DNA of 39,294 bases from Herminiimonas sp. CN (GTDB lineage Bacteria > Pseudomonadota > Gammaproteobacteria > Burkholderiales > Burkholderiaceae_D). A model generated the notes under the pieces. That model was not told where the DNA came from and did no database searches. It worked only from the letters and a program-made list of their open reading frames with translations. Below, in pieces: positions 8,515 to 19,596 of this stretch (positions are counted from its first letter, which is position 1; every line of letters starts with the position of its first letter). Location: NCBI RefSeq assembly GCF_000622895.1, contig NZ_AVCC01000025.1, positions 1-39,294 on the forward strand, in the 5' to 3' direction. The translations under genes were made by a program, and so were the position numbers.

Positions 8515-11340
8515 TTAAGCGGCAGGCAGTTTGGCGAACTGCTCGCGCAGTTTTTCCAGGGTCGAGGAGAAGTTCGACAAGCGCTCCTTTTCCTGGTTGA
8601 CCACCGCTGCCGGCGCGCGCGCGACGAAGCTCTCGTTGGCCAGCTTGGTGTCGATCTTGCCGATTTCACCTTCCAGTCGCGTCATTTCCTTGCCCAGGCG
8701 CTCGCGTTCGGCGGCCACGTCGATCTCCACCTTCAGCATCAGCTTGGCGCTGCCGACGATCGATACCGGCGCTGGCGATTCCGGCAGCGCATCGACCACC
8801 TGCACCTCGGACAGCTTGCCCAGCGCTTGCAGATACGGCGCAAAGGATTGCAGCTGCGCTTTTTCGGCCGCATCCGCAGCTTCCATGATCAGCGGCACCC
8901 GCAGCGCCGGCGATAGTTGCATCTCGCCGCGCAGGTTGCGGCAGGCGTCGGTCATCGCCTTGAGCTGGTGCATCCAGGCTTCGGCCTGCTCGTCGATCTT
9001 TTGCGGCTGCGGCAGCGGGTACGCTTGCAGCATGATGCTGTCGCCGGCCGGGTTCAGCGCCTTGCCGGATAGCGGCGCGACCGTTTGCCACAGCGCTTCG
9101 GTGATGAACGGAATCACCGGATGCGCCAGGCGCAGCACGGTTTCCAGCACCCGCAGCAGGGTGCGGCGGGTCGCGCGTTGCTGCGTCTCGCTGCCGTGCT
9201 GGATTTGCACCTTGGCCACCTCCAGATACCAGTCGCAATACTCGTCCCAGACGAACTTGTAGATGCCGGAGGCGATGTTGTCGAAGCGGTAATCGGCAAA
9301 GCCTTTTTCGATCTCGGCCTCGGTGCGCTGCAGCTGCGACACGATCCAGCGGTCGGCTTGCGAAAAGTCCAGATAATCACTCTTGCAAACGCCGTCGGCC
9401 TGGCTGTCCAGGCCGCAATCATGGCCTTCGGTGTTCATCAGCACGAAGCGGGTCGCGTTCCACAGCTTGTTGCAGAAATTGCGATAGCCATCGCAGCGTC
9501 CGAGGTCGAAGTTGATGTTGCGCCCGAGCGACGCATAGCTGGCCATCGTGAAGCGCAGCGCATCGGTGCCGTAGGCCGGGATGCCGGTGCCGAACTCCTT
9601 GCGCGTGGCCTTCGCAATGCTGTCGGCCTGCTTCGGATTCATCAGGCCGGTGGTGCGCTTGGCGACCAGCGCCTCGACATCGATGCCGTCGATCAGGTCG
9701 ATCGGGTCCAGCGTGTTGCCCTTCGATTTCGACATCTTCTGGCCGCTGGAGTCGCGCACCAGGCCGTGCACGTAGACGGTGTTGAAAGGTACGTGGCCGG
9801 TGAAGTGGGTTGTCATCATCACCATCCGGGCGACCCAGAAGAAGATGATGTCGAAGCCGGTCACCAGCACCGAGGACGGCAGGAAGGCCTTCAGGTCGGG
9901 GGTTTCTTCCGGCCAGCCGAGGGTGGAGAACGGCACCAGCGCCGACGAGAACCAGGTGTCGAGCACGTCTTCATCGCGGGTCAGCTTCTTGTCGCCGGCC
10001 TGGGCTTGCGCCTCGGCTTCGGTCTTGGCGACATAAATCTTGCCGTCTTCGTCGTACCAGGCAGGAATCTGGTGGCCCCACCACAGCTGGCGCGAGATGC
10101 ACCAGTCCTGGATGTTGTTGAGCCACTGGTTGTAGGTGTTGGTCCAGTTTTCCGGCACCATCTTGATTTCGCCGTTGGCGACCTTTTCCAGTGCCACTTC
10201 GGCAATCGACTGGCCGGGGAAATGCGTGCCTTGCGGCGCAGCCTTGCTCATCGCGACGAACCACTGGTCGGTCAGCATCGGCTCGATCACCACGCCGGTG
10301 CGGTCGCCGCGCGGCACCATCAGCTTGTGCGGCTTGACTTCGGCCAGCAAGCCCTGGGCGTCGAGGTCGGCGACGATCTGCTTGCGGGCGGCGAAGCGGT
10401 CCAGGCCCTGGTAGGCAGCCGGTGCATGTCCGCTGATCTTGGCGTCCAGCGTCAGGATGCTGATTTTTTCCAGATTGTGGCGCTGGCCGACCTGGTAATC
10501 GTTGAAGTCGTGCGCCGGCGTGATCTTCACGCAGCCGGTGCCGAATTCCTTGTCCACGTATTCGTCGGCAATGATCGGGATTTCACGGCCGCACAGCGGC
10601 AGCACCAGCATCTTGCCGATCAGATGGGTGTAGCGCTCGTCGGTCGGATCGACCGCCACCGCGACGTCGCCCAGCATGGTTTCCGGGCGCGTGGTAGCGA
10701 CCGTCAGGTGGCCGCTGCCATCCGCTAAAGGATAGCGGATGTGCCACATGAAGCCGTCTTCCTCCTCCGACACCACTTCCAGGTCGGACACCGCGGTGCC
10801 CAGCACCGGGTCCCAGTTCACCAGCCGCTTGCCGCGATAGATCAGGCCCTGCTCGAACAGGCGCACGAAGACATCGGTCACGACCTTGGAGCGCGGCTCG
10901 TCCATCGTGAAGTATTCGCGCTGCCAGTCGGCCGACGCGCCCAGGCGGCGCATCTGGCCGGTGATGGTGGAGCCGGATTTTTCCTTCCACTCCCACACTT
11001 TTTCCAGGAATTTGGCGCGGCCCAGGTCATGGCGCGAGATTTTCTGCGCATCGAGCTGGCGCTCGACCACGATCTGGGTCGCGATGCCGGCATGGTCGGT
11101 GCCCGGAATCCAGGCGGTATTGAAGCCGCGCATCCGGTGGTAGCGGGTCAGGCCGTCCATGATGGTCTGGTTGAACGCGTGCCCCATGTGCAGGGTGCCG
11201 GTCACGTTCGGCGGCGGCAGCTGGATCGAGAACGACGGCTTGCCGGCATCCATTGTGGCGGCGAAGTATCCGCGCTGTTCCCATTCCGTGCGCCAGAACT
11301 GTTCAATGTCGGCGGGCTCGAAAGACTTGGCTAATTCCAT
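8515..11340 (-). CDS. valS: Valine--tRNA ligase
   Basis: ValS charges tRNA-Val with valine and hydrolyses mischarged threonyl-tRNA-Val. The 941-residue protein is a complete class Ia synthetase. The HIGH-type motif is HMGH at residues 51-54 in [20 protein letters not shown] is at 535-539, and the editing domain contains [15 protein letters not shown] and [16 protein letters not shown] surroundings. The anticodon-binding domain is followed by the C-terminal coiled-coil arm ([29 protein letters not shown]), which ends in [16 protein letters not shown] 11340 gives the expected [17 protein letters not shown]-terminus. It is transcribed alone on the minus strand, divergently from the signalling operon. 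Confidence 0.98.
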   Translation of the reverse strand: MELAKSFEPADIEQFWRTEWEQRGYFAATMDAGKPSFSIQLPPPNVTGTLHMGHAFNQTIMDGLTRYHRMRGFNTAWIPGTDHAGIATQIVVERQLDAQKISRHDLGRAKFLEKVWEWKEKSGSTITGQMRRLGASADWQREYFTMDEPRSKVVTDVFVRLFEQGLIYRGKRLVNWDPVLGTAVSDLEVVSEEEDGFMWHIRYPLADGSGHLTVATTRPETMLGDVAVAVDPTDERYTHLIGKMLVLPLCGREIPIIADEYVDKEFGTGCVKITPAHDFNDYQVGQRHNLEKISILTLDAKISGHAPAAYQGLDRFAARKQIVADLDAQGLLAEVKPHKLMVPRGDRTGVVIEPMLTDQWFVAMSKAAPQGTHFPGQSIAEVALEKVANGEIKMVPENWTNTYNQWLNNIQDWCISRQLWWGHQIPAWYDEDGKIYVAKTEAEAQAQAGDKKLTRDEDVLDTWFSSALVPFSTLGWPEETPDLKAFLPSSVLVTGFDIIFFWVARMVMMTTHFTGHVPFNTVYVHGLVRDSSGQKMSKSKGNTLDPIDLIDGIDVEALVAKRTTGLMNPKQADSIAKATRKEFGTGIPAYGTDALRFTMASYASLGRNINFDLGRCDGYRNFCNKLWNATRFVLMNTEGHDCGLDSQADGVCKSDYLDFSQADRWIVSQLQRTEAEIEKGFADYRFDNIASGIYKFVWDEYCDWYLEVAKVQIQHGSETQQRATRRTLLRVLETVLRLAHPVIPFITEALWQTVAPLSGKALNPAGDSIMLQAYPLPQPQKIDEQAEAWMHQLKAMTDACRNLRGEMQLSPALRVPLIMEAADAAEKAQLQSFAPYLQALGKLSEVQVVDALPESPAPVSIVGSAKLMLKVEIDVAAERERLGKEMTRLEGEIGKIDTKLANESFVARAPAAVVNQEKERLSNFSSTLEKLREQFAKLPAA

Positions 11341-11368
11341 GATTTTGCGTGTGTGTTTGCGTAAATGC

Positions 11369-11374
11369 GCATTA
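11369..11374 (-). promoter_or_regulatory. Candidate -10 box of valS
   Basis: The minus strand reads a perfect TATAAT 28 nt upstream of the valS start codon. No convincing -35 hexamer sits 16-18 nt further upstream, so the promoter assignment rests on the -10 box and its position. Confidence 0.4.
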
Positions 11375-11525
11375 TAAGGGAGGACTTGGGCAAATCCGGG
11401 GAACGGTGCAGTTTCCGATGCTTGACAAAATCCTGCAGCGTGAAAGTGCCGAGCATTTCTTTCGGGCTATATTGCAGCGAGGCACTGATGTAAAATAGCT
11501 GTGCCTACACCAACAAAGAATTGTC

Positions 11526-11909
11526 ATGACACTGGATGGATCCGCTAAAAAGTTGCTTATCGTCGATGATAGCAAGGTATCGAGAATGATTATCCGGGCT
11601 CATGTGCTGGCAAAGCATCCGGCCTGGATCATTTCCGAGGCGGCCAACGGTGCGGAAGCGATTGCGCTGGTCGATCAGGACTTGCCTGACTACTGCACCA
11701 TGGATATCAACATGCCGGGGATTTCCGGTTCCGATGCGGCAGAACTGATTCTGGCCAAATATCCGACGCTGCGGATGGCGATGTTCTCGGCCAACATTCA
11801 GGGCGCCTATCAGGCACGGGCCAGTTTGTTGGGCATCATTTTTGTCGCCAAGCCGGTTACCGAAAAATCCATCGCCCAGGCCCTGGATCATTTTGCAGGT
11901 GCCCAGTGA
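11526..11909 (+). CDS. Single-domain CheY-like response regulator
   Basis: The 127-residue protein is a bare receiver domain. The acidic pair D14-D15 and phospho-acceptor D60 (in CTMDINMPGISG) are present, as are the switch residue S88 (MFSAN) and the conserved K109 (VAKPV), so it should accept phosphate from a histidine kinase. No output domain is attached; it must act by protein contact. ATG 11526 is the only reasonable start. Its stop codon overlaps the GTG of the next gene, a CheC-type phosphatase, by 4 nt, suggesting tightly coupled production of the receiver and the enzyme that dephosphorylates it. No kinase is in the window. Confidence 0.88.
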   Translation: MTLDGSAKKLLIVDDSKVSRMIIRAHVLAKHPAWIISEAANGAEAIALVDQDLPDYCTMDINMPGISGSDAAELILAKYPTLRMAMFSANIQGAYQARASLLGIIFVAKPVTEKSIAQALDHFAGAQ

Positions 11910-12520
11910 GCCTGCTTACTCATGAGCATCTGGACGCATTAACCGAAATCTTCAATGTCGGCGCCGGCCGCGCTGCTTCCAGTCTGAGCGAAATTGTCGG
12001 CGACGAAGTCAAATTGTCAGTGCCATCAATAGAAATCATCAAGTCTGATGAGGTCGATGCCAAGTTGCTGATGCAGAACGATGCCAAATTCGGCGCGGTC
12101 AGCCAGCAATTCAGCGGCCCTTTTAATGCCGATGCGGTGCTCTTGTTTTCCGAAGAAAATACTCTCGAAATCGTGCGCGACATGATGGGCTCGCAGATGA
12201 GCATCGAACAGCTGGCCGAATTCGAGCAGGAAGCGATGTGCGAGCTCGGCAACATCATCCTGAATGCCTGCCTGTCCGCGATCGCCGATATGCTCGGCAT
12301 CACCATGGACAGCTCGCTGCCCAGCTATGCGGTCGAATCCCTGCACAATATTCTGCACAGGATTGCCGATAATTCGGATCAGCCCTATATCCTGTTGCTG
12401 CACATCGATCTGGCGATCGAGAAACGGCATACCGCAGGTCATCTTATTTTTCTATTGAGTTCGACTTCGCTGAGCAACCTGGTGGCGCAAATTCAACGTT
12501 TTATCGACGGCATGCGATGA
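11906..12520 (+). CDS. CheC/CheX-type chemotaxis phosphatase-like protein
   Basis: This 204-residue cytoplasmic protein has two copies of the CheC catalytic signature: E14-IF-N17 in ALTEIFNVGAGRAASSLSEI, and E113-LG-N116 in EAMCELGNIILNACLSAIADML. In CheC, CheX and FliY these Glu and Asn residues remove the phosphate from CheY-P. Having both halves intact suggests an active phosphatase. GTG 11906 overlaps the end of the receiver gene by 4 nt, and its own stop overlaps the start of the diguanylate cyclase gene by 4 nt. Its likely substrate is therefore the neighbouring receiver. CheC is classically described in Firmicutes and archaea. Confidence 0.82.
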   Translation: MSLLTHEHLDALTEIFNVGAGRAASSLSEIVGDEVKLSVPSIEIIKSDEVDAKLLMQNDAKFGAVSQQFSGPFNADAVLLFSEENTLEIVRDMMGSQMSIEQLAEFEQEAMCELGNIILNACLSAIADMLGITMDSSLPSYAVESLHNILHRIADNSDQPYILLLHIDLAIEKRHTAGHLIFLLSSTSLSNLVAQIQRFIDGMR

Positions 12521-13530
12521 ACCCAACCGGACCAGGCCGCTTTGATGTCGAGGCGATATTCGATGCAGTCAATCTCGGCTTGATGATTGTCGATGCCGAT
12601 GGCTATATCCTGCTGTGGAACGAATGGATTGCCAAGCGCAGCAACATTGAACGGGCAGATGCGCTCAATGCCCAAATCATCGGAGTGTTTTCCGAACCAT
12701 TGGCACCGGCATTTCGAGCTGCAATCAAAAATACGCTGACTTACGGCTTGCCGGCAGTGCTGTCGAACGCGCTGCATCGCTGTCCTTTGCCGCTCTACGA
12801 CAGCGCCGAGATGCAGCAATCCGGGATCCGGATGCATCAATCGATCACGATCACGCCGATCCGCTCCCGTCTGGGCGAGCGTTGTTGCCTGATTCAGGTG
12901 GCCGATGCCAGTATTTCGATCAAGCGCGAAAAAGTGTTGCGATCCCATTCCGAGGTGTTGCGGCGGGAAACCATCACCGACAGCCTGACCGGTATTTACA
13001 ACCGACGGTTTTTCGATGAGCACTACAAGATCGCTTTGGGTCATGCCAAACGGCAAAGCCACACGTTGTCGGTGTTCGTGGTGGATATCGATCATTTCAA
13101 GGAATACAACGATTACTACCAACATCTGGAGGGCGATCGGGCGTTGCGGCGCGTGGCCAAGGCGTTGAAGTCGCAATTGTCGCGCGCAACCGATGTGGCC
13201 GCACGTTATGGCGGCGAGGAATTCGTGCTGGTATTGCCTAGTCTATCCGCGCCAAGCGCTGCTGATTTTGCCGAAAAACTCCGTTGCGCGGTCTTGGACC
13301 TGGCGATTCCGCACCTGAAATCCAACACCTCCGATTTGCTCACGGTCAGTATCGGTTTCTGTACTTGGGCGCCGGATACCGATTGCGATCCAGTCCATCT
13401 GCTTCACAGAGCAGATGCAGCACTGTATCGGGCCAAACAAAAGGGCCGCAACCAGGCAGTTGCTTTTACACTTGCCGAATTGGAAGATACAGATACGCCG
13501 CCGATGGGTAAATTGGATATCGTTTTGTAG
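12517..13530 (+). CDS. Diguanylate cyclase with N-terminal PAS-like sensor domain
   Basis: The 337-residue protein should make cyclic di-GMP from two GTP. Residues about 10-135 form a PAS-like domain (FDAVNLGLMIVDADGYILLWNEWIAKRSN). A short linker leads to the GGDEF domain (about 150-315), with ITDSLTGIYNRRFFDE, the metal-binding VVDIDHFKEYND including D190, and active-site GGEEF at 232-236. R223-A-T-D226 lies five residues before GGEEF, the position of the RxxD inhibitory site, so feedback inhibition by c-di-GMP is expected. There are no membrane segments, so sensing is intracellular. The ATG overlaps the CheC-type gene by 4 nt, making a receiver-phosphatase-cyclase operon. Confidence 0.92.
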   Translation: MNPTGPGRFDVEAIFDAVNLGLMIVDADGYILLWNEWIAKRSNIERADALNAQIIGVFSEPLAPAFRAAIKNTLTYGLPAVLSNALHRCPLPLYDSAEMQQSGIRMHQSITITPIRSRLGERCCLIQVADASISIKREKVLRSHSEVLRRETITDSLTGIYNRRFFDEHYKIALGHAKRQSHTLSVFVVDIDHFKEYNDYYQHLEGDRALRRVAKALKSQLSRATDVAARYGGEEFVLVLPSLSAPSAADFAEKLRCAVLDLAIPHLKSNTSDLLTVSIGFCTWAPDTDCDPVHLLHRADAALYRAKQKGRNQAVAFTLAELEDTDTPPMGKLDIVL

Positions 13531-13581
13531 TTACGCAGAAAACGCTATAATTCGTGACGCGCTGCCGCCAAGGCGGCGCAA

Positions 13582-15669
<2,088 letters not shown>

Positions 15670-15681
15670 GGCGAGGCTGTG

Positions 15682-15885
15682 ATGATTGAAATCGAACTCA
15701 ACGGCGTGCCGCATCCGCTGCCGGCCGCGCACAGTCTGGAGGCGCTGATGGCGTCGCTGGATCTGGCCGGCAAGGGCGTCGCGGTGGCCGTCAACCGCGA
15801 AGTGGTGCCGCGCCAGCAGTGGCCGCAACGGCAGTTGCAGCCGCAGGACCGGGTCGACATCGTGCGCGCGATCGGCGGCGGCTGA
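15682..15885 (+). CDS. thiS: Sulfur carrier protein ThiS
   Basis: ThiS is a small ubiquitin-fold carrier whose C-terminal glycine is adenylated and converted to a thiocarboxylate, the sulfur donor for the thiazole ring made with ThiG. The 67-residue protein ends in AIGGG, giving the obligatory terminal Gly-Gly. The beginning IEIELNGVPHPLPAAHSLEALMASL and the VAVAVNREVVPR segment fit the family. ATG 15682 has GAGG at a good distance; a GTG just before it is possible. It follows thiC by 12 nt. The thiO (glycine oxidase) gene often found between thiC and thiS in Burkholderiales is absent here. Confidence 0.93.
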   Translation: MIEIELNGVPHPLPAAHSLEALMASLDLAGKGVAVAVNREVVPRQQWPQRQLQPQDRVDIVRAIGGG

Positions 15886-15900
15886 TTGCCGATGAAAGGG

Positions 15901-15920
15901 CGGGTGGGCATGCCCACCCG
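15901..15920. repeat. Perfect 20-bp palindrome between thiS and thiG
   Basis: CGGGTGGGCA at 15901-15910 is followed directly by its exact reverse complement, TGCCCACCCG. In RNA it would form a stem of about 8 bp with a tight loop, 23 nt before the thiG start. There is no T-run after it, so it is unlikely to terminate transcription. It resembles GGTGGGCA/TGCCCACC-type REP-like palindromes, and may protect or space the thiS-thiG message. Confidence 0.55.
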
Positions 15921-15943
15921 GCGAATCTTTTGTGGAGAATACA

Positions 15944-16741
15944 ATGCAACACGACAATGCAATCGACGATGGACTGACCATCGCCGGCATCACCTACCGC
16001 TCGCGCCTGCTGGTCGGCAGCGGCAAATACGCCGACCTGACGCAAACGCGCGAAGCGACTATCGCCAGCGGCGCCGACATCATCACGGTGGCGATCCGGC
16101 GCGTCAACATCGGCCAGGATCCGAATGCGCCCAGCCTGCTGGACGCGGTGCCGCCGTCGCAATTCACGATCCTGCCCAATACCGCCGGCTGCTACAGCGC
16201 GAAAGACGCGGTGTATACGCTGCAACTGGCGCGCGAACTGCTGAACGGCCACAAGCTGGTCAAGCTCGAAGTGCTGGGCGACGAGAAAACCCTGTTCCCG
16301 AACATGCCGGAAACCCTGAAGGCGGCCGAAACACTGGTTGCGGACGGCTTCGACGTGATGGTGTACTGCAGCGACGACCCGATCCAGGCCAGGATGCTGG
16401 AGCAGATCGGCTGCGTCGCGGTGATGCCGCTGGCGTCCCTGATCGGCTCCGGCATGGGCATCCTGAATCCGTGGAACCTGTCGCTGATCATCGAGCAGGC
16501 CAAGGTGCCGGTGATCGTCGATGCCGGCGTCGGCACTGCGTCGGACGCGGCGATCGCGATGGAACTCGGTTGCGACGGCGTGCTGATGAACAGCGCGATT
16601 GCCGGCGCGCGCGACCCGATCCGCATGGCGCGGGCGATGAAGCTGGCGGTGCAGGCCGGGCGCGACGCGTATCTGGCCGGACGGATTCCGAAACGCTTCG
16701 CGGCCTCGCCGTCGTCGCCGCTGGCAGGACGCGTTGCGTGA
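15944..16741 (+). CDS. thiG: Thiazole synthase ThiG
   Basis: ThiG condenses 1-deoxyxylulose-5-phosphate, dehydroglycine and ThiS-thiocarboxylate into the thiazole phosphate of thiamine. The 265-residue TIM-barrel protein has the Schiff-base lysine K107 in [17 protein letters not shown]. Other family motifs are [43 protein letters not shown] and [30 protein letters not shown]. An in-frame GTG at 15932 overlaps the ribosome-binding region; ATG 15944 is preferred because GGAGA lies 5 nt upstream. It sits 58 nt after thiS with a palindrome in between. Confidence 0.97.
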   Translation: MQHDNAIDDGLTIAGITYRSRLLVGSGKYADLTQTREATIASGADIITVAIRRVNIGQDPNAPSLLDAVPPSQFTILPNTAGCYSAKDAVYTLQLARELLNGHKLVKLEVLGDEKTLFPNMPETLKAAETLVADGFDVMVYCSDDPIQARMLEQIGCVAVMPLASLIGSGMGILNPWNLSLIIEQAKVPVIVDAGVGTASDAAIAMELGCDGVLMNSAIAGARDPIRMARAMKLAVQAGRDAYLAGRIPKRFAASPSSPLAGRVA

Positions 16742-16752
16742 TGTAAATTGCA

Positions 16753-16826
16753 GGGGTATATCGTTTAATGCGATATCTATCGCACGTATTTAAAGCGATT
16801 ATTAAAAATACAGTATTGTGTATATT
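16753..16826 (+). repeat. Intergenic repeat, copy B, possibly a promoter module
   Basis: Twelve nt after thiG the sequence starts GGGGTAT and, 44 nt later, gives a 30-nt core (16797-16826) matching copy A (44-73) at 26 of 30 positions, including ATTAAAAATAC and GTATATT. TCGCA is also at the same offset in both. A perfect internal palindrome, GCGATA-TC-TATCGC, lies at 16770-16783, and AATAC-A-GTATT forms another in the core. It lies 66 nt before thiE. As a promoter it would let thiE be made apart from the riboswitch-controlled transcript; as a repeat it is one of three clear copies here. Confidence 0.55.
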
Positions 16827-16892
16827 TTTAGCCAGAAAAACGTGGGCGGCGCTGTGAAATGCCGCCGCGCACCTTGATAGCGAAGACAAGCC

Positions 16893-17504
16893 ATGAACGG
16901 ACTGTATATCGTCACGCCCGACTGGGATGACACCGAGCGCCTGTTGAGCGTCTCCGAGCAAGCGCTGCAGGGCGGCGCGGCACTGCTGCAATACCGCCAC
17001 AAGACCGCCGGCGCGGCATTGCGCCGTGTCCAGGCGGCCGCCCTGCAGGCGCTGTGCCGCCGCTATGCGCGGCCTTTCATCATCAACGATTATGTCGAGC
17101 TGTGCCTGGAACTGGATGCCGACGGCATCCATGTCGGCGGCACCGATGCTTCGGTGGCGGCGGTGCGGGCGGCGGTCGGCCCGGGCAAGATCGTCGGCGC
17201 TTCCTGCTACGGCAGCCTGCAGCTGGCGCGCGATGCGCATCTGGCCGGCGCCAGCTATGTCGCCTATGGTGGCTTCTATCCGTCGAAGGTGAAGCAGTAC
17301 CCGCTCACCACCTCGGTCGACATCCTGGCGCAATCGAGAGCAGAAATCCCGCTGCCCTGTGTAGTGATCGGCGGCATGACGCAGCAGAACTCGGCACCGC
17401 TGGTGGCTGCCGGGGCCGACATGGTGGCGGCCATCAGCAGCGTCTATCTGGCCGACGATCCGCAGGCCGCGGCGCAGGCGTTTGCGGATTTGTTCGCGCG
17501 CTAG
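16893..17504 (+). CDS. thiE: Thiamine-phosphate synthase ThiE
   Basis: ThiE joins hydroxymethylpyrimidine pyrophosphate with thiazole phosphate to make thiamine monophosphate. The 203-residue TIM-barrel protein begins LYIVTPDWDD and carries AALLQYRHKTAG (substrate phosphate region), FIINDYVELCLELDADGIHVGGTDA, VGASCYGSLQLARDA, SYVAYGGFYPSKVK and CVVIGGMTQQNSAPLVAAGADMVAAISSVY. These are the standard ThiE segments, with H-x-G-G replacing the common HLGQ. The Shine-Dalgarno is weak (GCGAAGACAAGCC before ATG 16893). A 151-bp gap from thiG containing repeat copy B suggests it may not rely solely on the thiC transcript. Confidence 0.95.
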   Translation: MNGLYIVTPDWDDTERLLSVSEQALQGGAALLQYRHKTAGAALRRVQAAALQALCRRYARPFIINDYVELCLELDADGIHVGGTDASVAAVRAAVGPGKIVGASCYGSLQLARDAHLAGASYVAYGGFYPSKVKQYPLTTSVDILAQSRAEIPLPCVVIGGMTQQNSAPLVAAGADMVAAISSVYLADDPQAAAQAFADLFAR

Positions 17505-17577
17505 CCGGCTCCTGCCGGTGCCGGCGCAAGCGGCTACAATCAGCGCTGGTTCCGTATCCAATAACAGGGAGAACAGC

Positions 17578-18684
17578 ATGAAAACCAAAGCCGCGATAGC
17601 GTGGAAAGCCGGGCAGCCGCTGACGATCGAAGAGGTCGAGCTGGGCGGCCCGCGTGAGGGTGAAGTCCTGGTCGAGATCAAGGCCACCGGGATTTGCCAT
17701 ACCGATTACTACACGCTGTCCGGCGCCGACCCGGAAGGCATCTTCCCGGCGATCCTCGGGCATGAAGGCGCCGGCATCGTGGTCGAGGTCGGCCCCGGCG
17801 TCAAGAGCCTGAAAAAAGACGACCACGTGATTCCGCTGTACACGCCGGAATGCCGCGAATGCAAATTCTGCCTGTCGCAAAAAACCAATCTGTGCCAGAA
17901 AATCCGCAGCACGCAAGGCCGCGGCCTGATGCCGGACGCGACTTCCCGCTTCTCACTGGACGGCAAGCCGATCTACCATTACATGGGCACGTCGACCTTT
18001 TCGAATTACATCGTGGTGCCGGAGATCGCACTGGCCAGGATTCGCGCAGATGCGCCGTTCGACAAGGTCTGCTACATCGGCTGCGGCGTGACCACCGGCG
18101 TCGGCGCGGTGCTGTTTACCGCCAAGGTCGAAGCAGGCGCCAACGTGGTGGTGTTTGGCCTGGGCGGCATCGGCCTGAACGTGATCCAAGCGGCGCGCAT
18201 GGTCGGCGCCAACAAGATCATCGGCGTCGATATCAATCCCAAGCGCGAAGCGATGGCGCGCAAGTTCGGCATCACGCATTTCGTCAATCCGAACCAGGTC
18301 GAAAACGTGGTCGATGCCATCGTCGACATTACCGACGGCGGCGCCGATTACAGCTTCGAGTGCATCGGCAATGTCCACACGATGCGTCAGGCGCTGGAGT
18401 GCTGCCACAAGGGCTGGGGCCAGGCTATCATCATCGGGGTGGCGCCGGGCGGCGCAGAAATCAGCACCCGGCCGTTCCAGCTGGTCACCGGCCGTGTCTG
18501 GAAAGGCTCGGCCTTCGGCGGCGCGCGCGGCCGCACCGATGTGCCGAAGATCGTCGACTGGTACATGGAAGGCAAGCTCAATATCGACGACCTGATCACG
18601 CATCGCCTGCCGCTGGAGCGCATCAACGAAGGCTTCGACCTGATGAAGAGCGGCGAGTCGATCCGCTCGGTCGTCATCTACTGA
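17578..18684 (+). CDS. frmA: S-(hydroxymethyl)glutathione dehydrogenase / class III alcohol dehydrogenase
   Basis: FrmA oxidises S-hydroxymethylglutathione, formed from formaldehyde and glutathione, to S-formylglutathione using NAD. The 368-residue zinc enzyme has the catalytic-zinc region ATGICHTD and GHEGAGIVVEVGPGV. The structural-zinc cysteines are in ECRECKFCLSQKTNLC, the cofactor segment is GLGGIGLNVIQAARMVGANKIIGVDIN, and the GCGVTTGVGAV loop is present. These are the features of class III ADH. ATG 17578, preceded by AGGGAGAACAGC, gives the family N-terminus (KTKAAIAWKAGQPLTIEEVEL); longer in-frame extensions overlap thiE. fghA follows after 7 nt, making a two-gene formaldehyde detoxification operon. 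Confidence 0.96.
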   Translation: MKTKAAIAWKAGQPLTIEEVELGGPREGEVLVEIKATGICHTDYYTLSGADPEGIFPAILGHEGAGIVVEVGPGVKSLKKDDHVIPLYTPECRECKFCLSQKTNLCQKIRSTQGRGLMPDATSRFSLDGKPIYHYMGTSTFSNYIVVPEIALARIRADAPFDKVCYIGCGVTTGVGAVLFTAKVEAGANVVVFGLGGIGLNVIQAARMVGANKIIGVDINPKREAMARKFGITHFVNPNQVENVVDAIVDITDGGADYSFECIGNVHTMRQALECCHKGWGQAIIIGVAPGGAEISTRPFQLVTGRVWKGSAFGGARGRTDVPKIVDWYMEGKLNIDDLITHRLPLERINEGFDLMKSGESIRSVVIY

Positions 18685-18691
18685 GTCCGCG

Positions 18692-19537
18692 ATGCTGGAG
18701 TGCATCAGCGAACACGCGTGCTTCGGCGGTGTGCAGGGGTTTTACCGCCACCCATCGAGCGCAATCGGGCTGCCGATGCGGTTCTCGGTATACCAGCCGC
18801 CGCAAGCCAAGGAGGGGCCGGTGCCGGTGCTGTTCTATCTGGCCGGGCTGACCTGCACCGAAGAAACCTTCATGATCAAGGCCGGCGCCCAGCGTTTTGC
18901 CGCGCAGCACGGCATCATGCTGGTGGCACCCGACACCAGCCCGCGCGACACCGGCATTGCCGGCGCTGCCGACAGCTGGGATTTCGGCCATGGCGCCGGC
19001 TTTTACCTGGATGCGACGCAGGCGCCGTGGAGCGCGCATTTCAGGATGGAAAGCTATCTGGTGCAGGAGTTGCGCGACCTGATCCTGCGCGATTTCCCGG
19101 CCAGCCCCGAGCGGATCGGCATCTGCGGCCATTCGATGGGCGGCCACGGCGCGCTGGTGCTGGCGCTGCGTCATCCGGGCCGGTTCCAGTCGGTGTCCGC
19201 CTTCGCGCCGATTGCCGCGCCGAGCCGATGCCCGTGGGGGCAGAAGGCCTTTGGCCATTATCTGGGGCCGGATGTTGCCAGCTGGCAGCAGCACGACGCC
19301 AGCGCGTTGATGATGACGCGCACCACGCCTTACCCGCAAGGCATCCTGATCGATCAGGGCCTGGGCGACCAGTTTCTGGCCGAGCAGTTGCTGCCGCAGA
19401 CGTTCGAAGCCGCCTGCGCAGCGGCACAGCAGCCGCTGACGCTGCGCCACCACCCGGGCTACGACCACGGCTATTACTTCATCAGCACCTTCATCGAAGA
19501 CCATCTGGCGTTTCACAGTAGGAATTTGCGCGCCTGA
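18692..19537 (+). CDS. fghA: S-formylglutathione hydrolase
   Basis: FghA hydrolyses S-formylglutathione to formate and glutathione, completing glutathione-dependent formaldehyde removal. The 281-residue alpha/beta hydrolase (esterase D family) has the nucleophile serine in GICGHSMGGHGAL (around residue 149). The catalytic aspartate is in LIDQGLGDQFL and the histidine in GYDHGYYFISTFI. The family segments FYLAGLTCTEETFMIKAGAQR, PDTSPR and GFYLDATQAPW are present. ATG 18692 lies 7 nt after the frmA stop, within a short GAG-containing leader. Confidence 0.96.
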   Translation: MLECISEHACFGGVQGFYRHPSSAIGLPMRFSVYQPPQAKEGPVPVLFYLAGLTCTEETFMIKAGAQRFAAQHGIMLVAPDTSPRDTGIAGAADSWDFGHGAGFYLDATQAPWSAHFRMESYLVQELRDLILRDFPASPERIGICGHSMGGHGALVLALRHPGRFQSVSAFAPIAAPSRCPWGQKAFGHYLGPDVASWQQHDASALMMTRTTPYPQGILIDQGLGDQFLAEQLLPQTFEAACAAAQQPLTLRHHPGYDHGYYFISTFIEDHLAFHSRNLRA

Positions 19538-19584
19538 CGTTTGCCTGGCCGGTTGGCTGGATTATTCGTCCGTCCCATCGGGCT

Positions 19585-19590
19585 TATAAT
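19585..19590 (+). promoter_or_regulatory. Candidate -10 box of uvrD, very close to its start codon
   Basis: A perfect TATAAT ends 6 nt before the uvrD ATG at 19597. A start about 7 nt downstream would fall at the A of the start codon, giving a leaderless mRNA; no Shine-Dalgarno is visible. The -35 region (TTATTC at 19562-19567) matches poorly. Confidence 0.4.
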
Positions 19591-19596
19591 CGCATT

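Noticed and set aside
17504..17525. GCCGGC...GCCGGC hairpin just after thiE as a terminator
   Set aside because: The arms are self-complementary GC hexamers common in this GC-rich DNA, and no T-run follows.
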